This document shows, piece by piece, positions 1-8,610 of a stretch of 64,000 nt of DNA. This DNA is from Catenulispora sp. EB89 (lineage in GTDB: Bacteria > Actinomycetota > Actinomycetes > Streptomycetales > Catenulisporaceae), in NCBI RefSeq assembly GCF_041261445.1, contig NZ_JBGCCU010000013.1:186001-250000 (forward strand). Direction: 5' to 3'. How positions within the stretch are numbered: the first letter of the stretch is position 1; each line of letters begins with the position of its first letter. The notes beneath the pieces were generated by a model. The model searched no databases. It saw nothing but the letters and a program-made list of their open reading frames with translations, and was not told the DNA's origin. A program made the position numbers and the translations under genes.

Positions 1-875
1 TAGTCGATGCTCTGGACGGCGTTGTAGAGCTGGTAGCCCAGACCCGGGTAGTTGAAGATCTTCTCGACCAGGATCGCGCCGGTGAGCACGAAGCCGATCG
101 ACATCGCGAAGCCGGACAGGTTCGGCAGGAAAGCGTTGCGCGCGGCGTAGTTCAGCATCACCTTGCGGTCCGACAGGCCCTTGGCCCGGCCCATCCGGAT
201 GTAGTCCTCGGCCAGCGTGGTGATCATGTTGTTCCGCATGGTCAGCACCCAGCCGCCGATCGAGGTGATCAGCAGGGTCAGCGCGGGCAGCGCCGCGTAC
301 TTCAGGACGCTGCCGATGAAGCCGGGCGAGAAGCCCGGGACGATCGACGTGTCGTAGTTGCCGGAGGACGGCAGCCAGGTGTTGTCGACGGTCAGGAACA
401 GGATCAGGAACAGCCCGACGACGAAGTACGGCAGCGCGCTGGTGACCACGAAGACCGAGGGCAGCACCGAGTCCACGACGCCGCCGCGGCGCCACGCGGC
501 GATGGTGCCGACCAGCGAGCCGAGCAGGAACGCCAGCACCGTGGTGATGCCGACCAGGCCCAGCGTCCAGGGCAGCGCCTCACCGATCAGCTTCGACACC
601 GGCGTGCCCAGCGAGCTGCCCAGGGACACGCCCCAGTTGCCGGTGACCATGTTGCCCAGGTAGTTGAAGTACTGCTGGACGATGTTCTCGTGCGGCTTGT
701 AGCCGAACGAGGTCAGGATCTCCGTCAGCTGGGCGTCGGAGACCCGGCCCTTGGTCTGGGCTCGCAGGGTGTTGATGGGGCTGCCGGGCATGAAGTGCGG
801 CAGGAAGAAGTTCAGCGTGAGGGCGGCCCAGAGGGTGAGAAGGAAGAACCCTACTCGGCGCAGAAGATATCTCAA
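1..875 (-). CDS. ABC transporter permease, DppB/OppB family (3' end outside window)
   Basis: Inner-membrane permease of an oligopeptide/oligosaccharide-type ABC importer. The start was read by eye as TTG at 873-875, preceded by an AAAGGACAGAGGG stretch; the N-terminus reads L/M-RYLLRRVGFFLLTLWAAL, the basic-then-hydrophobic start typical of DppB. Further in are hydrophobic segments such as GLVGITTVLAFLLGSLVGTI and the cytoplasmic EAA-like loop, here AEDYIRMGRAKGLSDRKVM, which docks on the ATPase. The reading frame continues off the window edge. It lies directly downstream of the solute-binding protein gene on the same strand, so the two probably form one uptake operon. The substrate cannot be read from the permease; the upstream ROK kinase hints at a sugar rather than a peptide, which is inference. 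Confidence 0.9.
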   Translation of the reverse strand, partial: MRYLLRRVGFFLLTLWAALTLNFFLPHFMPGSPINTLRAQTKGRVSDAQLTEILTSFGYKPHENIVQQYFNYLGNMVTGNWGVSLGSSLGTPVSKLIGEALPWTLGLVGITTVLAFLLGSLVGTIAAWRRGGVVDSVLPSVFVVTSALPYFVVGLFLILFLTVDNTWLPSSGNYDTSIVPGFSPGFIGSVLKYAALPALTLLITSIGGWVLTMRNNMITTLAEDYIRMGRAKGLSDRKVMLNYAARNAFLPNLSGFAMSIGFVLTGAILVEKIFNYPGLGYQLYNAVQSID

Positions 876-1003
876 CCCTCTGTCCTTTCGTTGATTTGCT
901 GTTTACGCGAGTTGCGGGGGCGGGAAGCTGCGGCGTCCGGGGGTACGGTTCCGGACGCCGCCTGCGGTCCCCGCTGAGCGCGGGGCGGTCTCGCGGTTAG
1001 CGG

Positions 1004-2725
1004 TTACTGGGCCGGCTTGTAGTACAGGTGCAGCAGCACCTGCTCGTTGTCCGGGTAGTTGTACGCCGCGGGCTGCGCGTACGGGTTGTCAGCGGTCGGC
1101 CAGCCACCGAAGTTCTTGGTGTTGTACTGGAACCAGTCCGCGGACTCGGTCACCGGGATGAACGGCAGGTCCTGGAGCACGTGCGTGGTCACCTGCTTGA
1201 TCACCGAGACCTGCTGGTCCGCGGAGCTCGCGGTGGCGTACTGGTCGAGCAGGCTGTCGACCGCGCTGTTCTTGTAGCGCTCGAAGTTGCCCGCCGAGGC
1301 GCTCTGGCCGATCGGCGCGGTGTTGGCCGAGTGCAGCCACGCGCGCAGCTCGGTGTAGGGGGACGGGCCGGCGGACGGCTGGGAGCCGTAAGCCAGGTCG
1401 AAGTCGCCCTTGTAGAGCTTGTCGTAGTACGTCTGGTTGGTCAGCGAGCTCTCGGTGATGTTGATGCCCAGCGGCTTGAGCTCGTCCTTGATGATCGCGA
1501 TCGAGGCGTCCCAGTCGGTGTAGCCCTGGATCGAGATGATCGTCAGGTTCAGCGGGTTGCTCGGGCTGTACCCGGCGGTGGCCAGAGCCTGCGCGGCCTT
1601 CGTCATGTCCGGCTTGTCGAACCCGGCCGCGGCGATGGCCGCGGCGTCGTTGTACTTGTCGAAGGTCGGCGTGACCACGCCGGTCTGGTTCCCGGGCGGC
1701 TGCTGGCCGTCCTCACCGATCGCCGAGACCTTGGCCTTGTCGATCGCGTAGGCGATGGCCTGGCGGACGCCCAGCTGGCTGGTGGCCTTGTGCGAGGGGT
1801 CCAGGTTCGGGATGACCGCCACGTTGAGCACCGGCGGGGACCAGGTGTGGTTGTCCGAGGACTTGCTCAGGTAGAAGGACTTGATGCCGGTGATGAACTG
1901 CGAGCCCCACTGCGCCTTGCCGCTGGCCAGGTCCTGGTTCGCCGGTCCGTTGTCCAGGTAGGCCGGGTACTCCAGCTTGGACACGTAGGGCTTGCCGGGC
2001 TGCCAGAAGTTCGGGTTGGCCGTGTACTCCATGTTGTTGGGGGTGCACTTGACCGTGTACGGGCCCGAGCCGATCGGGTTCGGGTCGGTCCAGGTGTCCG
2101 GGTGCGCCGCGGCGTCGCCGGTGGACCAGATGTGCTTGGGGATGATCCCGACCAGCGTGGCGAAGGTGTAGAAGTACACCTGCGCGTTCTGCTTGAAGGT
2201 CATCGAGACCTGGTTGCCGGTGGCGGTGACGTCGGTCAGGCCGGCCGCGGACCACAGCGAGTAGTTGTCCAGCGCCGGGGTCTGCTTCATCAGGTTGTAC
2301 GTGTACGCCACGTCGTCGGCGGTCAGCGGCTGGCCGTCGCTCCACTTCACCCCGTCCCGGATGGTGAAGGTGATCTTCGTCTTGTCCGCGTTCCACTGGT
2401 AGCTGGACGCCAGCATGGGCGTCTCCTTGGCGTCCTGCAGGATGTTGGTGTAGATGAGCGGCTCGTAGATGAAGCCGAGGGATTCCAGGTTGAACGTCGA
2501 GTTGTACGGGTTGAACGAACACGGCCAGGTCTGGCCCTGCTCGTTGGAGATGGTGAGCGTCCCGCCCTGCTTGTAGGTCTGGGCCCCCGTGGACGAGCCG
2601 CCGGCGGAGGACGCCGTGGACGAGCCCCCGCTGGAGTCCGTGGTGTGCTTGGTGCTGGAGCACGCGGAGGCCGCCAGGCCTATGGAGACGGCGACCGCTA
2701 GCAGTGACGACTTGCTGCGCCTCAT
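1004..2725 (-). CDS. ABC transporter substrate-binding lipoprotein, SBP family 5
   Basis: Extracellular ligand-binding lipoprotein of 573 residues. It has a basic start (MRRSKSS), a hydrophobic stretch and a lipobox ending ASAC, with the lipidated Cys at residue 22. A Ser/Thr/Gly-rich linker to about residue 50 follows, as in actinobacterial lipoproteins. The body carries family-5 signatures: FTIRDGVKWSDGQPLTADDV and a GSGPYTVK segment. Family 5 proteins deliver peptides, nickel or oligosaccharides to DppB/C-type permeases. The gene sits between the ROK gene (163 bp upstream) and the permease (128 bp downstream), all on the minus strand. The ligand is not identifiable from sequence alone. Confidence 0.93.
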   Translation of the reverse strand: MRRSKSSLLAVAVSIGLAASACSSTKHTTDSSGGSSTASSAGGSSTGAQTYKQGGTLTISNEQGQTWPCSFNPYNSTFNLESLGFIYEPLIYTNILQDAKETPMLASSYQWNADKTKITFTIRDGVKWSDGQPLTADDVAYTYNLMKQTPALDNYSLWSAAGLTDVTATGNQVSMTFKQNAQVYFYTFATLVGIIPKHIWSTGDAAAHPDTWTDPNPIGSGPYTVKCTPNNMEYTANPNFWQPGKPYVSKLEYPAYLDNGPANQDLASGKAQWGSQFITGIKSFYLSKSSDNHTWSPPVLNVAVIPNLDPSHKATSQLGVRQAIAYAIDKAKVSAIGEDGQQPPGNQTGVVTPTFDKYNDAAAIAAAGFDKPDMTKAAQALATAGYSPSNPLNLTIISIQGYTDWDASIAIIKDELKPLGINITESSLTNQTYYDKLYKGDFDLAYGSQPSAGPSPYTELRAWLHSANTAPIGQSASAGNFERYKNSAVDSLLDQYATASSADQQVSVIKQVTTHVLQDLPFIPVTESADWFQYNTKNFGGWPTADNPYAQPAAYNYPDNEQVLLHLYYKPAQ

Positions 2726-2805
2726 GCTGGGGTTCCTTTCCTGTCGCGGGATATGGCGCCCGTGGTTGGTTTCTCGGTGTGGTGCCTTGCTTTTGTCGGT
2801 TGTGG

Positions 2806-2846
2806 TGCGGTGGTGCCGGTGGTGCGTCGTGCGGTGGTGCCGGTGG
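2806..2846. repeat. 17-bp direct repeat upstream of the SBP gene
   Basis: TGCGGTGGTGCCGGTGG occurs at 2806-2822 and again at 2830-2846, a 24-bp period, in the 163-bp gap between the ROK gene and the SBP gene. On the minus strand this would be 5' leader of the SBP gene. It may be a GC-rich slippage product; no regulator motif is recognised. Confidence 0.5.
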
Positions 2847-2888
2847 AGCGAAGTCCCTGATCGTCACAGAGGGAGCAGACGGATGTCA

Positions 2889-3854
2889 TCAGGGGGCTTT
2901 TGAGGTCGTGGAGGTTTCGGCCGCGAGGTCGGCGACGACCGGGACCGCCTCCCGGGCCGCGACCCGGGCCAGGGTCAGGGCGCCGGCCAGCGGCGCGTCG
3001 AACGGGAACGCGGCCTGCACCAGCTCCGGCGGGAAGGGCACCGCGGCGTCCAGCGCGCGGCGCAGCGGGGCGTACAGCACCGGCCAGGAGCGGACCATCC
3101 CGCCGCCGACCGCGATGCGCGCCGGGTCCACGGCGATGGCCAGGTTCACCAGGTGGAACGCCAGCTCCTCGGTGAACTCCCGGAGGATCTCGGCGGCCCG
3201 CGGGTCCTGGCTCGCCGCGGCGAACAGGTCCTTCGCGCCGGTGGCGTCCGGCTGGATCTCCCGGGCCCGGGCCAGCAGCGCGATGCCGCTCACCCGGTCC
3301 TCCAGGATCGAGCGCTGCCCGGCGGCCAGCCCGACGTCGGCGAGCGCGCGCAGGTTGTAGCCGATCTCCCCGGCGGCGCCGTTGCGCCCGGCGATGACCT
3401 GGCCCTTGGTGACGATGCCGACGGCCAGGCCGGTACCCAGGTTCAGGTACAGGCCGGGGTCGGCATCCCTCAGCGCGCCTTCGACGGCCTCGACGCGGGT
3501 GGCGGCCTTGACGTCGGTCTCGACCCGGATCTCGGAGGCCGGGAAGGCCGCCTGGATCTCCTTGGCCAGCGCCAGGTCGGCCCAGCCGGGGATGTTCGGC
3601 GCCAGGTCGACCCCGGACTCCCTGGGGATCCCGATCGTCGACACGCCGACCGCGAGCGGCTCACGCCCGGGCGCGACCCGTTCCAGCAGCGCCCGCGCGG
3701 CCCGCAGGCCCCGGCCGAGCGAGACCCGGCCGCCGTCGGCGGCGTGGGTCGGGACGGTGGACGCCCCGAGGCGGGGGCCGGGCGTGGGCTCGGCGACCGC
3801 CATCGCGGTCTTGGTGCCGCCGAAGTCGATTCCCAGCACAACGGGCGGAAGCAA
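2889..3854 (-). CDS. ROK family protein (sugar-kinase-like), non-canonical
   Basis: Member of the ROK fold (321 residues). Start is TTG at 3852-3854 with an excellent GAGGAGGA Shine-Dalgarno. The phosphate-1 motif is intact near the N-terminus (GIDFGGTKTAMAV), followed later by NLGTGLAVGIV. There is no helix-turn-helix, so it is of kinase rather than repressor type. Two family hallmarks are altered: the usual ND-x-N segment around the catalytic Asp reads ETDVKAA, and the zinc-binding Cys cluster after the GEIGH-like motif is absent (GEIGYNLRALADVGLAAGQR). It precedes the ABC transporter genes on the same strand and probably acts on the imported compound. Activity is uncertain because of the missing residues. 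Confidence 0.82.
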   Translation of the reverse strand: MLPPVVLGIDFGGTKTAMAVAEPTPGPRLGASTVPTHAADGGRVSLGRGLRAARALLERVAPGREPLAVGVSTIGIPRESGVDLAPNIPGWADLALAKEIQAAFPASEIRVETDVKAATRVEAVEGALRDADPGLYLNLGTGLAVGIVTKGQVIAGRNGAAGEIGYNLRALADVGLAAGQRSILEDRVSGIALLARAREIQPDATGAKDLFAAASQDPRAAEILREFTEELAFHLVNLAIAVDPARIAVGGGMVRSWPVLYAPLRRALDAAVPFPPELVQAAFPFDAPLAGALTLARVAAREAVPVVADLAAETSTTSKAP

Positions 3855-3945
3855 GCGTCCTCCTCGACGGGGATGTTCATGCCTTGCGGGTGGGGCCTGG
3901 ATGGTGCGGGGGTGAAGCGGGGGTGAAGCGCCGTGCGAGTTCGTC

Positions 3946-3965
3946 AGTAAAGTAAACTAAATATT
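3946..3965. promoter_or_regulatory. AT-rich operator/promoter candidate between divergent genes
   Basis: AGTAAAGTAAACTAAATATT is a strikingly AT-rich island in the 316-bp gap (3855-4170) between the minus-strand ROK gene and the plus-strand gene at 4171. It contains overlapping AGTAAA/AGTAAAC/ACTAAAT elements with partial dyad symmetry. It is a likely site for the promoter or operator of the transporter operon; the binding protein is unknown. The rest of the gap shows only GGGGGTGAAGC twice and no coding signal. Confidence 0.4.
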
Positions 3966-4170
3966 GTCGCGACGGAAGGGGTCCGGGCGCCCGGGCGGGT
4001 AACCTTTCGGCAACGCCGTGATGGGCATGAGATGGGCGTCCGGTGATATTTCGGACGCCGCGCGGGGGCCTCACGGGGCCTGCCCGGCGCTCTCGCGAAG
4101 CCCTCCCCTGTCGGTACCTCCCTCTAGCGTGAAGCCCGTTGCCACTGGAGCCACGGGAGAAGGAGGGGCC

Positions 4171-4515
4171 GTGTACCGCCAAGGAGACGTGCTCATCGTG
4201 CCGGTCACGGAGAACGCCGTACCGGAGGACGTCCGCACCGCCGGACCGAAGCACCGCCGCCCGCGCGAGTCGATGGTCCTGGCGCTCGGGGAGAGCACCG
4301 GCCACGCGCACGCGCTGGTCGCCACCCGCGACGAGGGCGATTTCTACCCGGCCCCCAGCGAGAGCGAGCCGGCCTTCGTGTTCCTGCCGCTCGGCGGCAA
4401 GGTCGTGCACGAGGAGCACGGCACCATCCCGCTGCCCGAGGGCTGGTTCAAGGTGGTGCGCCAGCGGGAGTACGAGCCGCGCGCCCTGCGCTCGTTCCGG
4501 GTGGTGGCGGACTGA
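4171..4515 (+). CDS. Small conserved hypothetical protein paired with a DUF6745-like protein
   Basis: A 114-residue protein starting at GTG 4171 with a strong GGAGAAGGAGG ribosome site; an upstream in-frame ATG at 4018 was rejected because it would cover the promoter region with unconvincing coding sequence. It begins VYRQGDVLIVPV and contains LALGESTGHAHAL and a FLPLGGKVVHEEHGTI segment, a pattern suggesting a small beta-rich (cupin-like) fold with His residues. No enzyme function is recognised. Its stop overlaps the next gene's ATG by one base (TGATG), so the two proteins are almost certainly translationally coupled. Confidence 0.75.
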   Translation: MYRQGDVLIVPVTENAVPEDVRTAGPKHRRPRESMVLALGESTGHAHALVATRDEGDFYPAPSESEPAFVFLPLGGKVVHEEHGTIPLPEGWFKVVRQREYEPRALRSFRVVAD

Positions 4516-5591
4516 TGCAGAGCCCTGCGACCACCGAGGCCCCGCGGCCCGACCTGACCGCCGACGCGATCGTCGCGGTCGCCGCCGCCACGCACGAGAC
4601 CTGGCGCGCGATCGCCCTGTCCACCGAGAGCGTGGACCGAGAGGTCGCCGAGCAGACCGTTCGCAAGCTCTACGTCGACGCGCGGCCCGACGCCGCGCCG
4701 CCGGAGATCATCTGGTGCCGCTCGCCGCTGGAGGCCGCGCGGCTGGTCGTCGAGCAGGCCGACCGCCTCGGCGCCCCGGCGCGCGACCGGGTCAGGGACC
4801 TGATCTGGGCGCGGGGCCGGGCGCAGCTCGCCGAACGCCTCGGCCCGCGCGAGTTCGGCCGGGTCTGGCAGGCCGCCTGCGGCGAGCTCGCCCCGCTGAT
4901 GAGCACCCTGATCACGCGCATCGCCGCCGGCGTCGAGGAGCACGTCGACGCCGAGAACACGGCGGAGCGCGCGGCCCTGCGCGTCGCCCTGACCCACGCG
5001 GTCCACGGCCCGTTCGACGCCGCCTGGCTCCCGCTCTACGAGGCCGCGGGCATGGCCGAGGACCTGGGCCGGATGGCCCGCTCGGCGGGCTGGTGGTGGC
5101 CGTTCGAGAACGCCGTCGTCCTCACCGAGCGCCCCCTGGCCCTGCGCCTGGACGACCAGGACCGCCTGCACCACGGCGACGGCCCGGCGCTGGCCTACTC
5201 CGACGGCTTCGCCCTGCACTCCTGGCGCGGCACCCCGCTGACCCCGGAGTTCGGGCAGCGCCTGGCCGCCACCACGCCGGAGTCGATCCGCGCGGAGGAG
5301 AACGCCGAGCTGCGCCGGATGATGGTCGAGCACTACACGCCCGAGCGCTTCCTGAAGGAGTCCGGCGCGACGCCGCTGCAGGAGGACGAAGCCGGCAAGC
5401 TCTGGCGCGTCGAGATGGGCTCCGACGAGGCCATCGTCATGGTCGAAGTGGTGAACTCCTCGCCGGAGCCGGACGGCACCTTCAACGTCTACTTCCTGCG
5501 TGTGCCGCCGGACACCCGTACCGCCAAGGCCGGCGTCGCCTGGACCTTCGGCCTCACCGAGGACGAGTACCAACCGCTCCGACAAACGTGA
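4515..5591 (+). CDS. DUF6745-like conserved hypothetical protein
   Basis: A 358-residue protein whose C-terminal half carries the pattern I associate with DUF6745: a WWPFENAVVLTERP motif, LHHGDGPALAYSDGFALHSW, then GKLWRVEMG and VEVVNSSPEPDGT, ending with a YFLRVPPDTRTAKAGVAWTF-type segment. The N-terminal half is alpha-helical and rich in Ala/Arg/Glu. No catalytic motif is evident. It is coupled to the upstream 114-residue protein. Its 3' end overlaps the convergent radical SAM gene (5554-6480) by 38 bp. Function is unknown; the family name is from memory. Confidence 0.78.
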   Translation: MQSPATTEAPRPDLTADAIVAVAAATHETWRAIALSTESVDREVAEQTVRKLYVDARPDAAPPEIIWCRSPLEAARLVVEQADRLGAPARDRVRDLIWARGRAQLAERLGPREFGRVWQAACGELAPLMSTLITRIAAGVEEHVDAENTAERAALRVALTHAVHGPFDAAWLPLYEAAGMAEDLGRMARSAGWWWPFENAVVLTERPLALRLDDQDRLHHGDGPALAYSDGFALHSWRGTPLTPEFGQRLAATTPESIRAEENAELRRMMVEHYTPERFLKESGATPLQEDEAGKLWRVEMGSDEAIVMVEVVNSSPEPDGTFNVYFLRVPPDTRTAKAGVAWTFGLTEDEYQPLRQT

Positions 5592-6480
5592 CCGACGAGA
5601 CACCGACACCGGCACCGGCACCGGCACCGGCGGGGATCCGGGACAGGACCCCGCCGGCGAACGTGTTGTAAAGACCGAGTTCCGGCATGTGCACATAGCC
5701 GATGTGGCAGTCGCACTGTGTCAGGGGACAGAGTCGCGGACCCAGAGCCTTGCGATACGAGTCGTCGTACAGGTTCCCGAGCCGCTCCGTGGGATCGGTC
5801 CGCGACACGAAGTGGCAGCGGTAGACCTCGCCGTCGCCGTTGACGGAGATGACCGACTCCCCCGCGCGGCACGCGTGCCCTTGCGAGGGATGCGGGAAGC
5901 GGGAGACGGGGAACAACGGGTCTATCTCGGCCCAGGGCTCGGCCTCATCATCGGTGTAGGTGTGGCCTTCGGCCGCGTTGACCCACAGATACACGTCCTC
6001 CGGCAGGTCAGCGCGCAGACGCCGAGCCGCCGCCAAGTGCTCCGGCAGACCGACGATCCCCACGCTGAACCGCACGCCGCCGGCCCGCAGCTCACGGCAG
6101 CGCGCGAGGAACCGCTCGTACGGGACCTGGTCCGGGTGGTACGTGCACCACAGCGCCAGCGACTCCGGATCGGCGTCGGCGGTCCACTCCGTCCGCGAGC
6201 TCAGATTGGTCTGGATCGCCACTTCGCCGACGTGCCCGAGACGGCTGAGCTCGACCAGGGCGTGCCGGTACCAGCTCCGCGTCAGCCCTTCGCCCCACGG
6301 CGTGAACAGGACGTTGATTCTGTCCTCGGTCTGCGCACCCGCCCACGCCACGAACCGCTCCAACGCCGCGCGGTCGGCGCGCAGCGTCTCCGGCGAATCG
6401 CGGCGCTTGGCGAAGGGGCAGTAGCCGCAGTCGTAGTCGCAGCTGGCCAGCGGGCCGCGATAGAGAATCGACAGTTCCAT
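5554..6480 (-). CDS. STM4011 family radical SAM protein
   Basis: Last gene of the eight-gene operon; 308 residues. The SAM-cluster motif is visible as C14-DYD-C18-GY-C21. The C-terminal part has further cysteines (HACRAGESVISVNGDGEVYRCHF, then LCPLTQCDCHIGYVHM), resembling an auxiliary-cluster SPASM/twitch-like region, as in enzymes that modify peptides or proteins. The tail after about residue 283 is Ala/Gly/Val low complexity made by a microsatellite and is probably not part of the fold. It starts 7 bp downstream of the STM4012-type gene. The family is named after a Salmonella Typhimurium locus; its reaction is not known to me. Modification of the co-encoded LRR proteins is an inference. 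Confidence 0.87.
   Translation of the reverse strand: MELSILYRGPLASCDYDCGYCPFAKRRDSPETLRADRAALERFVAWAGAQTEDRINVLFTPWGEGLTRSWYRHALVELSRLGHVGEVAIQTNLSSRTEWTADADPESLALWCTYHPDQVPYERFLARCRELRAGGVRFSVGIVGLPEHLAAARRLRADLPEDVYLWVNAAEGHTYTDDEAEPWAEIDPLFPVSRFPHPSQGHACRAGESVISVNGDGEVYRCHFVSRTDPTERLGNLYDDSYRKALGPRLCPLTQCDCHIGYVHMPELGLYNTFAGGVLSRIPAGAGAGAGVGVSSVTFVGAVGTRPR
5601..5630. repeat. CACCGG hexanucleotide microsatellite
   Basis: About five tandem copies of a CACCG(A/G) hexamer just past the DUF6745-like stop. On the minus strand it lies within the 3' end of the radical SAM gene and encodes an Ala-Gly-rich (AGAGAGAGVG) tail. It is divisible by three, so length changes would only lengthen or shorten the tail. 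Confidence 0.85.
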
Positions 6481-6487
6481 CAGGGCC

Positions 6488-7789
6488 CTACTTCAGCTCA
6501 TAGGCGCGCATCGCCTCGCGCACCGGCTCGGAGAAGAACATCGGCCCGACGGAATCCGACCAGGCCAGGCCCTCGGCGCTGAGCCGCAGCCGACCGTCCG
6601 CCGCGGGCTCCAGGAAGCCGCGGGCAATCAGCAGCTCCAGCTCCGCGCCGAAATGCTCGTCCGCGTCGCCGCACGCCATGCCGTCGGCTTGGAGCAGTGA
6701 CTGGATCAGGAACCTGCGAGCCCGCTCCTCCTCGTCGAGCCGGTAACCGACCTGCGCGCGGCTGAAGTCGGCGGCGGCGACGTACTCGTCGATGATCCCG
6801 CGCACCTCTGACGCCGACACCGCGTAGTCGAACGAGTAGTGCAGCGAACCGGTGTACGACCGGGCGCCACAGCCCAGCCCGATCATCCCGTCCGTCTGGC
6901 ACGCGTAGTCCTCGCCGCCTTCGACGACCGGCGCGTCCAGGCGGCGGAACATCCGCATGGACACCTGCTCATAACCGCTCTCCAGCAGGAGGTCACGGCC
7001 ACAGCGATAGAGATCCAACCGCTGCGCGTCCCACGTCGCGTCCGCACCCGCGTTCATCCGACCGAGGCCTGTCAGTGGCCTGACGTAGAGCGGGTAGAGG
7101 TAGATCTCCTCCGGCGTCCAGCGCAGCGCCGTCTGAAGCGAAGCCCGCCAGGATTCGCGCGTCTGGCCGTCGATGCCGTAGATCAGGTCGATGTTCAGGA
7201 CCGGGATGTCCGCGGCTCGGACGGCGTCCAGGGCGGCGAAGACGTCGGCCGCCTTCTGCGGACGCACCGCCGAGCGGGCCTCGACGTCGTCGAAGCTCTG
7301 CACGCCGAGGCTGAGCCGCGTGGTCCCGCGCTCGGCGAGCACCGTCAGCCGGTCCGGGGTGGCGGTGGACGGCGAGGCCTCGACCGACAGCGGAACGGCC
7401 CCGAGGCCGACTCCCATCACCTTCTCGGCGATATCGAACAGCCGCGAGAGCTCGTCAGGGTTCAGATACGTCGGAGTGCCGCCGCCGATCGCCGCGTTGG
7501 CGAAGCGGGGCGCGGGACCGGATTCGTCCAGCGCCGCGCGGACCGCGATCGCCTGGCGTTCCAGGGCGTCCAGGTACGCCGTGGTCAGCGTTTCGGGCGC
7601 GCCGGTCCGGGTGAACAGGTTGCAGAAACCGCAGCGGACTTCGCAGAACGGGACGTGCGTATAAAAGGACAACGCGTCGCGCGCCTCGTCCCGCCAGACG
7701 TCGGACAGCAGCGGCCTCGGCGCGAGCGGCCGATACGCGGTCTTGTGCGGATAGGCGTACACGTACGACTCGTAGGGACGGTCCAGCAT
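6488..7789 (-). CDS. STM4012 family radical SAM protein (HemN-like)
   Basis: A 433-residue HemN-related radical SAM enzyme. The cluster motif is C49-EVR-C53-GF-C56, within SFYTHVPFCEVRCGFC; GGGTPTYL at 102-109 is the SAM-binding glycine motif, followed by SVEASPSTATPDRL and RLSLGVQSFDD, all HemN-like. A GLGCGARSY segment corresponds to the HemN GLGxGAxS motif. A winged-helix-like C-terminus follows. Despite the similarity it is not a dedicated haem enzyme by context: its ATG overlaps the stop of the STM4013-type gene (TGATG) inside the LRR operon. Substrate unknown. Confidence 0.9.
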   Translation of the reverse strand: MLDRPYESYVYAYPHKTAYRPLAPRPLLSDVWRDEARDALSFYTHVPFCEVRCGFCNLFTRTGAPETLTTAYLDALERQAIAVRAALDESGPAPRFANAAIGGGTPTYLNPDELSRLFDIAEKVMGVGLGAVPLSVEASPSTATPDRLTVLAERGTTRLSLGVQSFDDVEARSAVRPQKAADVFAALDAVRAADIPVLNIDLIYGIDGQTRESWRASLQTALRWTPEEIYLYPLYVRPLTGLGRMNAGADATWDAQRLDLYRCGRDLLLESGYEQVSMRMFRRLDAPVVEGGEDYACQTDGMIGLGCGARSYTGSLHYSFDYAVSASEVRGIIDEYVAAADFSRAQVGYRLDEEERARRFLIQSLLQADGMACGDADEHFGAELELLIARGFLEPAADGRLRLSAEGLAWSDSVGPMFFSEPVREAMRAYELK

Positions 7790-8610
7790 CAGCCCACATA
7801 TCCCTTCGGCAGCACGAAATCGGCGTAGGGCACGGTCCAGACGACGTCGTGGCCGATGCGGTGCCCGACGTGGCCGTCCTCGCCGTAGGCGGTGCCGTGG
7901 TCGGAGCAGACGATGGTGAAGCAGGGGCGGCGTGCTGCCATCAGGGTGAACAGCCGGCCGATCCGCGTGTCTATGTAACGCAAAGCCGCTGCGTGCGAAG
8001 CTCGGGTGTCGCCGGATTCCCTGGTCGCTCCGTCGAGGTAGAACCAGTTCGGCTGGTGCAGCGCCGGGACGTTCACGAACAGGAACAGCGGCTGGTCGTC
8101 CGGCTGCGCCGCGACCACCCGCGCCGCGACCTCGACCTGGTTCCCGAACGAGTCCGGATCGGTCACGCCGGTCGCCGCCGACCAGTGCGCCTCGTCGAAG
8201 TAGCCCGGCAGCACCTGCCCGAGCCGGCTCTCCGGGTTGAAGAAGCCCACTCCGCCGACGCAGACCGTGCGGTACCCGGCCTTGCGCAGCCCGGCCACCA
8301 GATCCGGCTCGTCGAAGACCCAGGTGTCCGAAGCCGTGGTCTCGCTGCCGCCGAAGCGCGCGGCGAACAGGCGCGGATGGCGGCCCGGCGCTTCGGGCGT
8401 CGGGAGGAAGCCGGCGAAGAACGCGGAGTGCGCGGCGAAGGTGAACGAGCCCGGCGTGTGCCGTCGCTCCCAGCCTTGCGGGAGCACGCGCGCCAGGTTC
8501 GGCAGCCGGCCGGCGGCGAGTTCTTCGGCGGCGACGTCGTGGCGCAGGGTGTCGAGGGTGACGAACAGGAGGTCGTGGGTTCCGACGACGGCGTTCATGT
8601 TCAGGGTCAT
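7789..8610 (-). CDS. STM4013/SEN3800 family hydrolase (alkaline-phosphatase/sulfatase fold)
   Basis: A 273-residue protein of the alkaline phosphatase superfamily. Near the N-terminus LLFVTLDTLRHD supplies the first metal Asp (D20) and a Thr in the nucleophile position. HTPGSFTFAAHSAFFAGFLP follows, and near the C-terminus CSDHGTAYGEDGHVGHRIGH supplies the Asp/His metal ligands. It is short compared with classic sulfatases. It overlaps the ATP-grasp gene upstream (ATGA, 8607-8610) and the HemN-like gene downstream. It probably hydrolyses a phospho- or sulfo-ester, perhaps trimming a product of the operon; this is inference. Confidence 0.88.
   Translation of the reverse strand: MTLNMNAVVGTHDLLFVTLDTLRHDVAAEELAAGRLPNLARVLPQGWERRHTPGSFTFAAHSAFFAGFLPTPEAPGRHPRLFAARFGGSETTASDTWVFDEPDLVAGLRKAGYRTVCVGGVGFFNPESRLGQVLPGYFDEAHWSAATGVTDPDSFGNQVEVAARVVAAQPDDQPLFLFVNVPALHQPNWFYLDGATRESGDTRASHAAALRYIDTRIGRLFTLMAARRPCFTIVCSDHGTAYGEDGHVGHRIGHDVVWTVPYADFVLPKGYVG

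Noticed and set aside
1028-2701. 557-codon plus-strand frame opposite the solute-binding protein
   Set aside because: Arg/Val/Gly-rich shadow; the minus strand has a lipobox and family-5 motifs.
4018-4170. Upstream start for the small DUF6745-associated protein
   Set aside because: The added 51 residues are low-complexity and cover the divergent promoter; GTG 4171 has a far stronger ribosome site.
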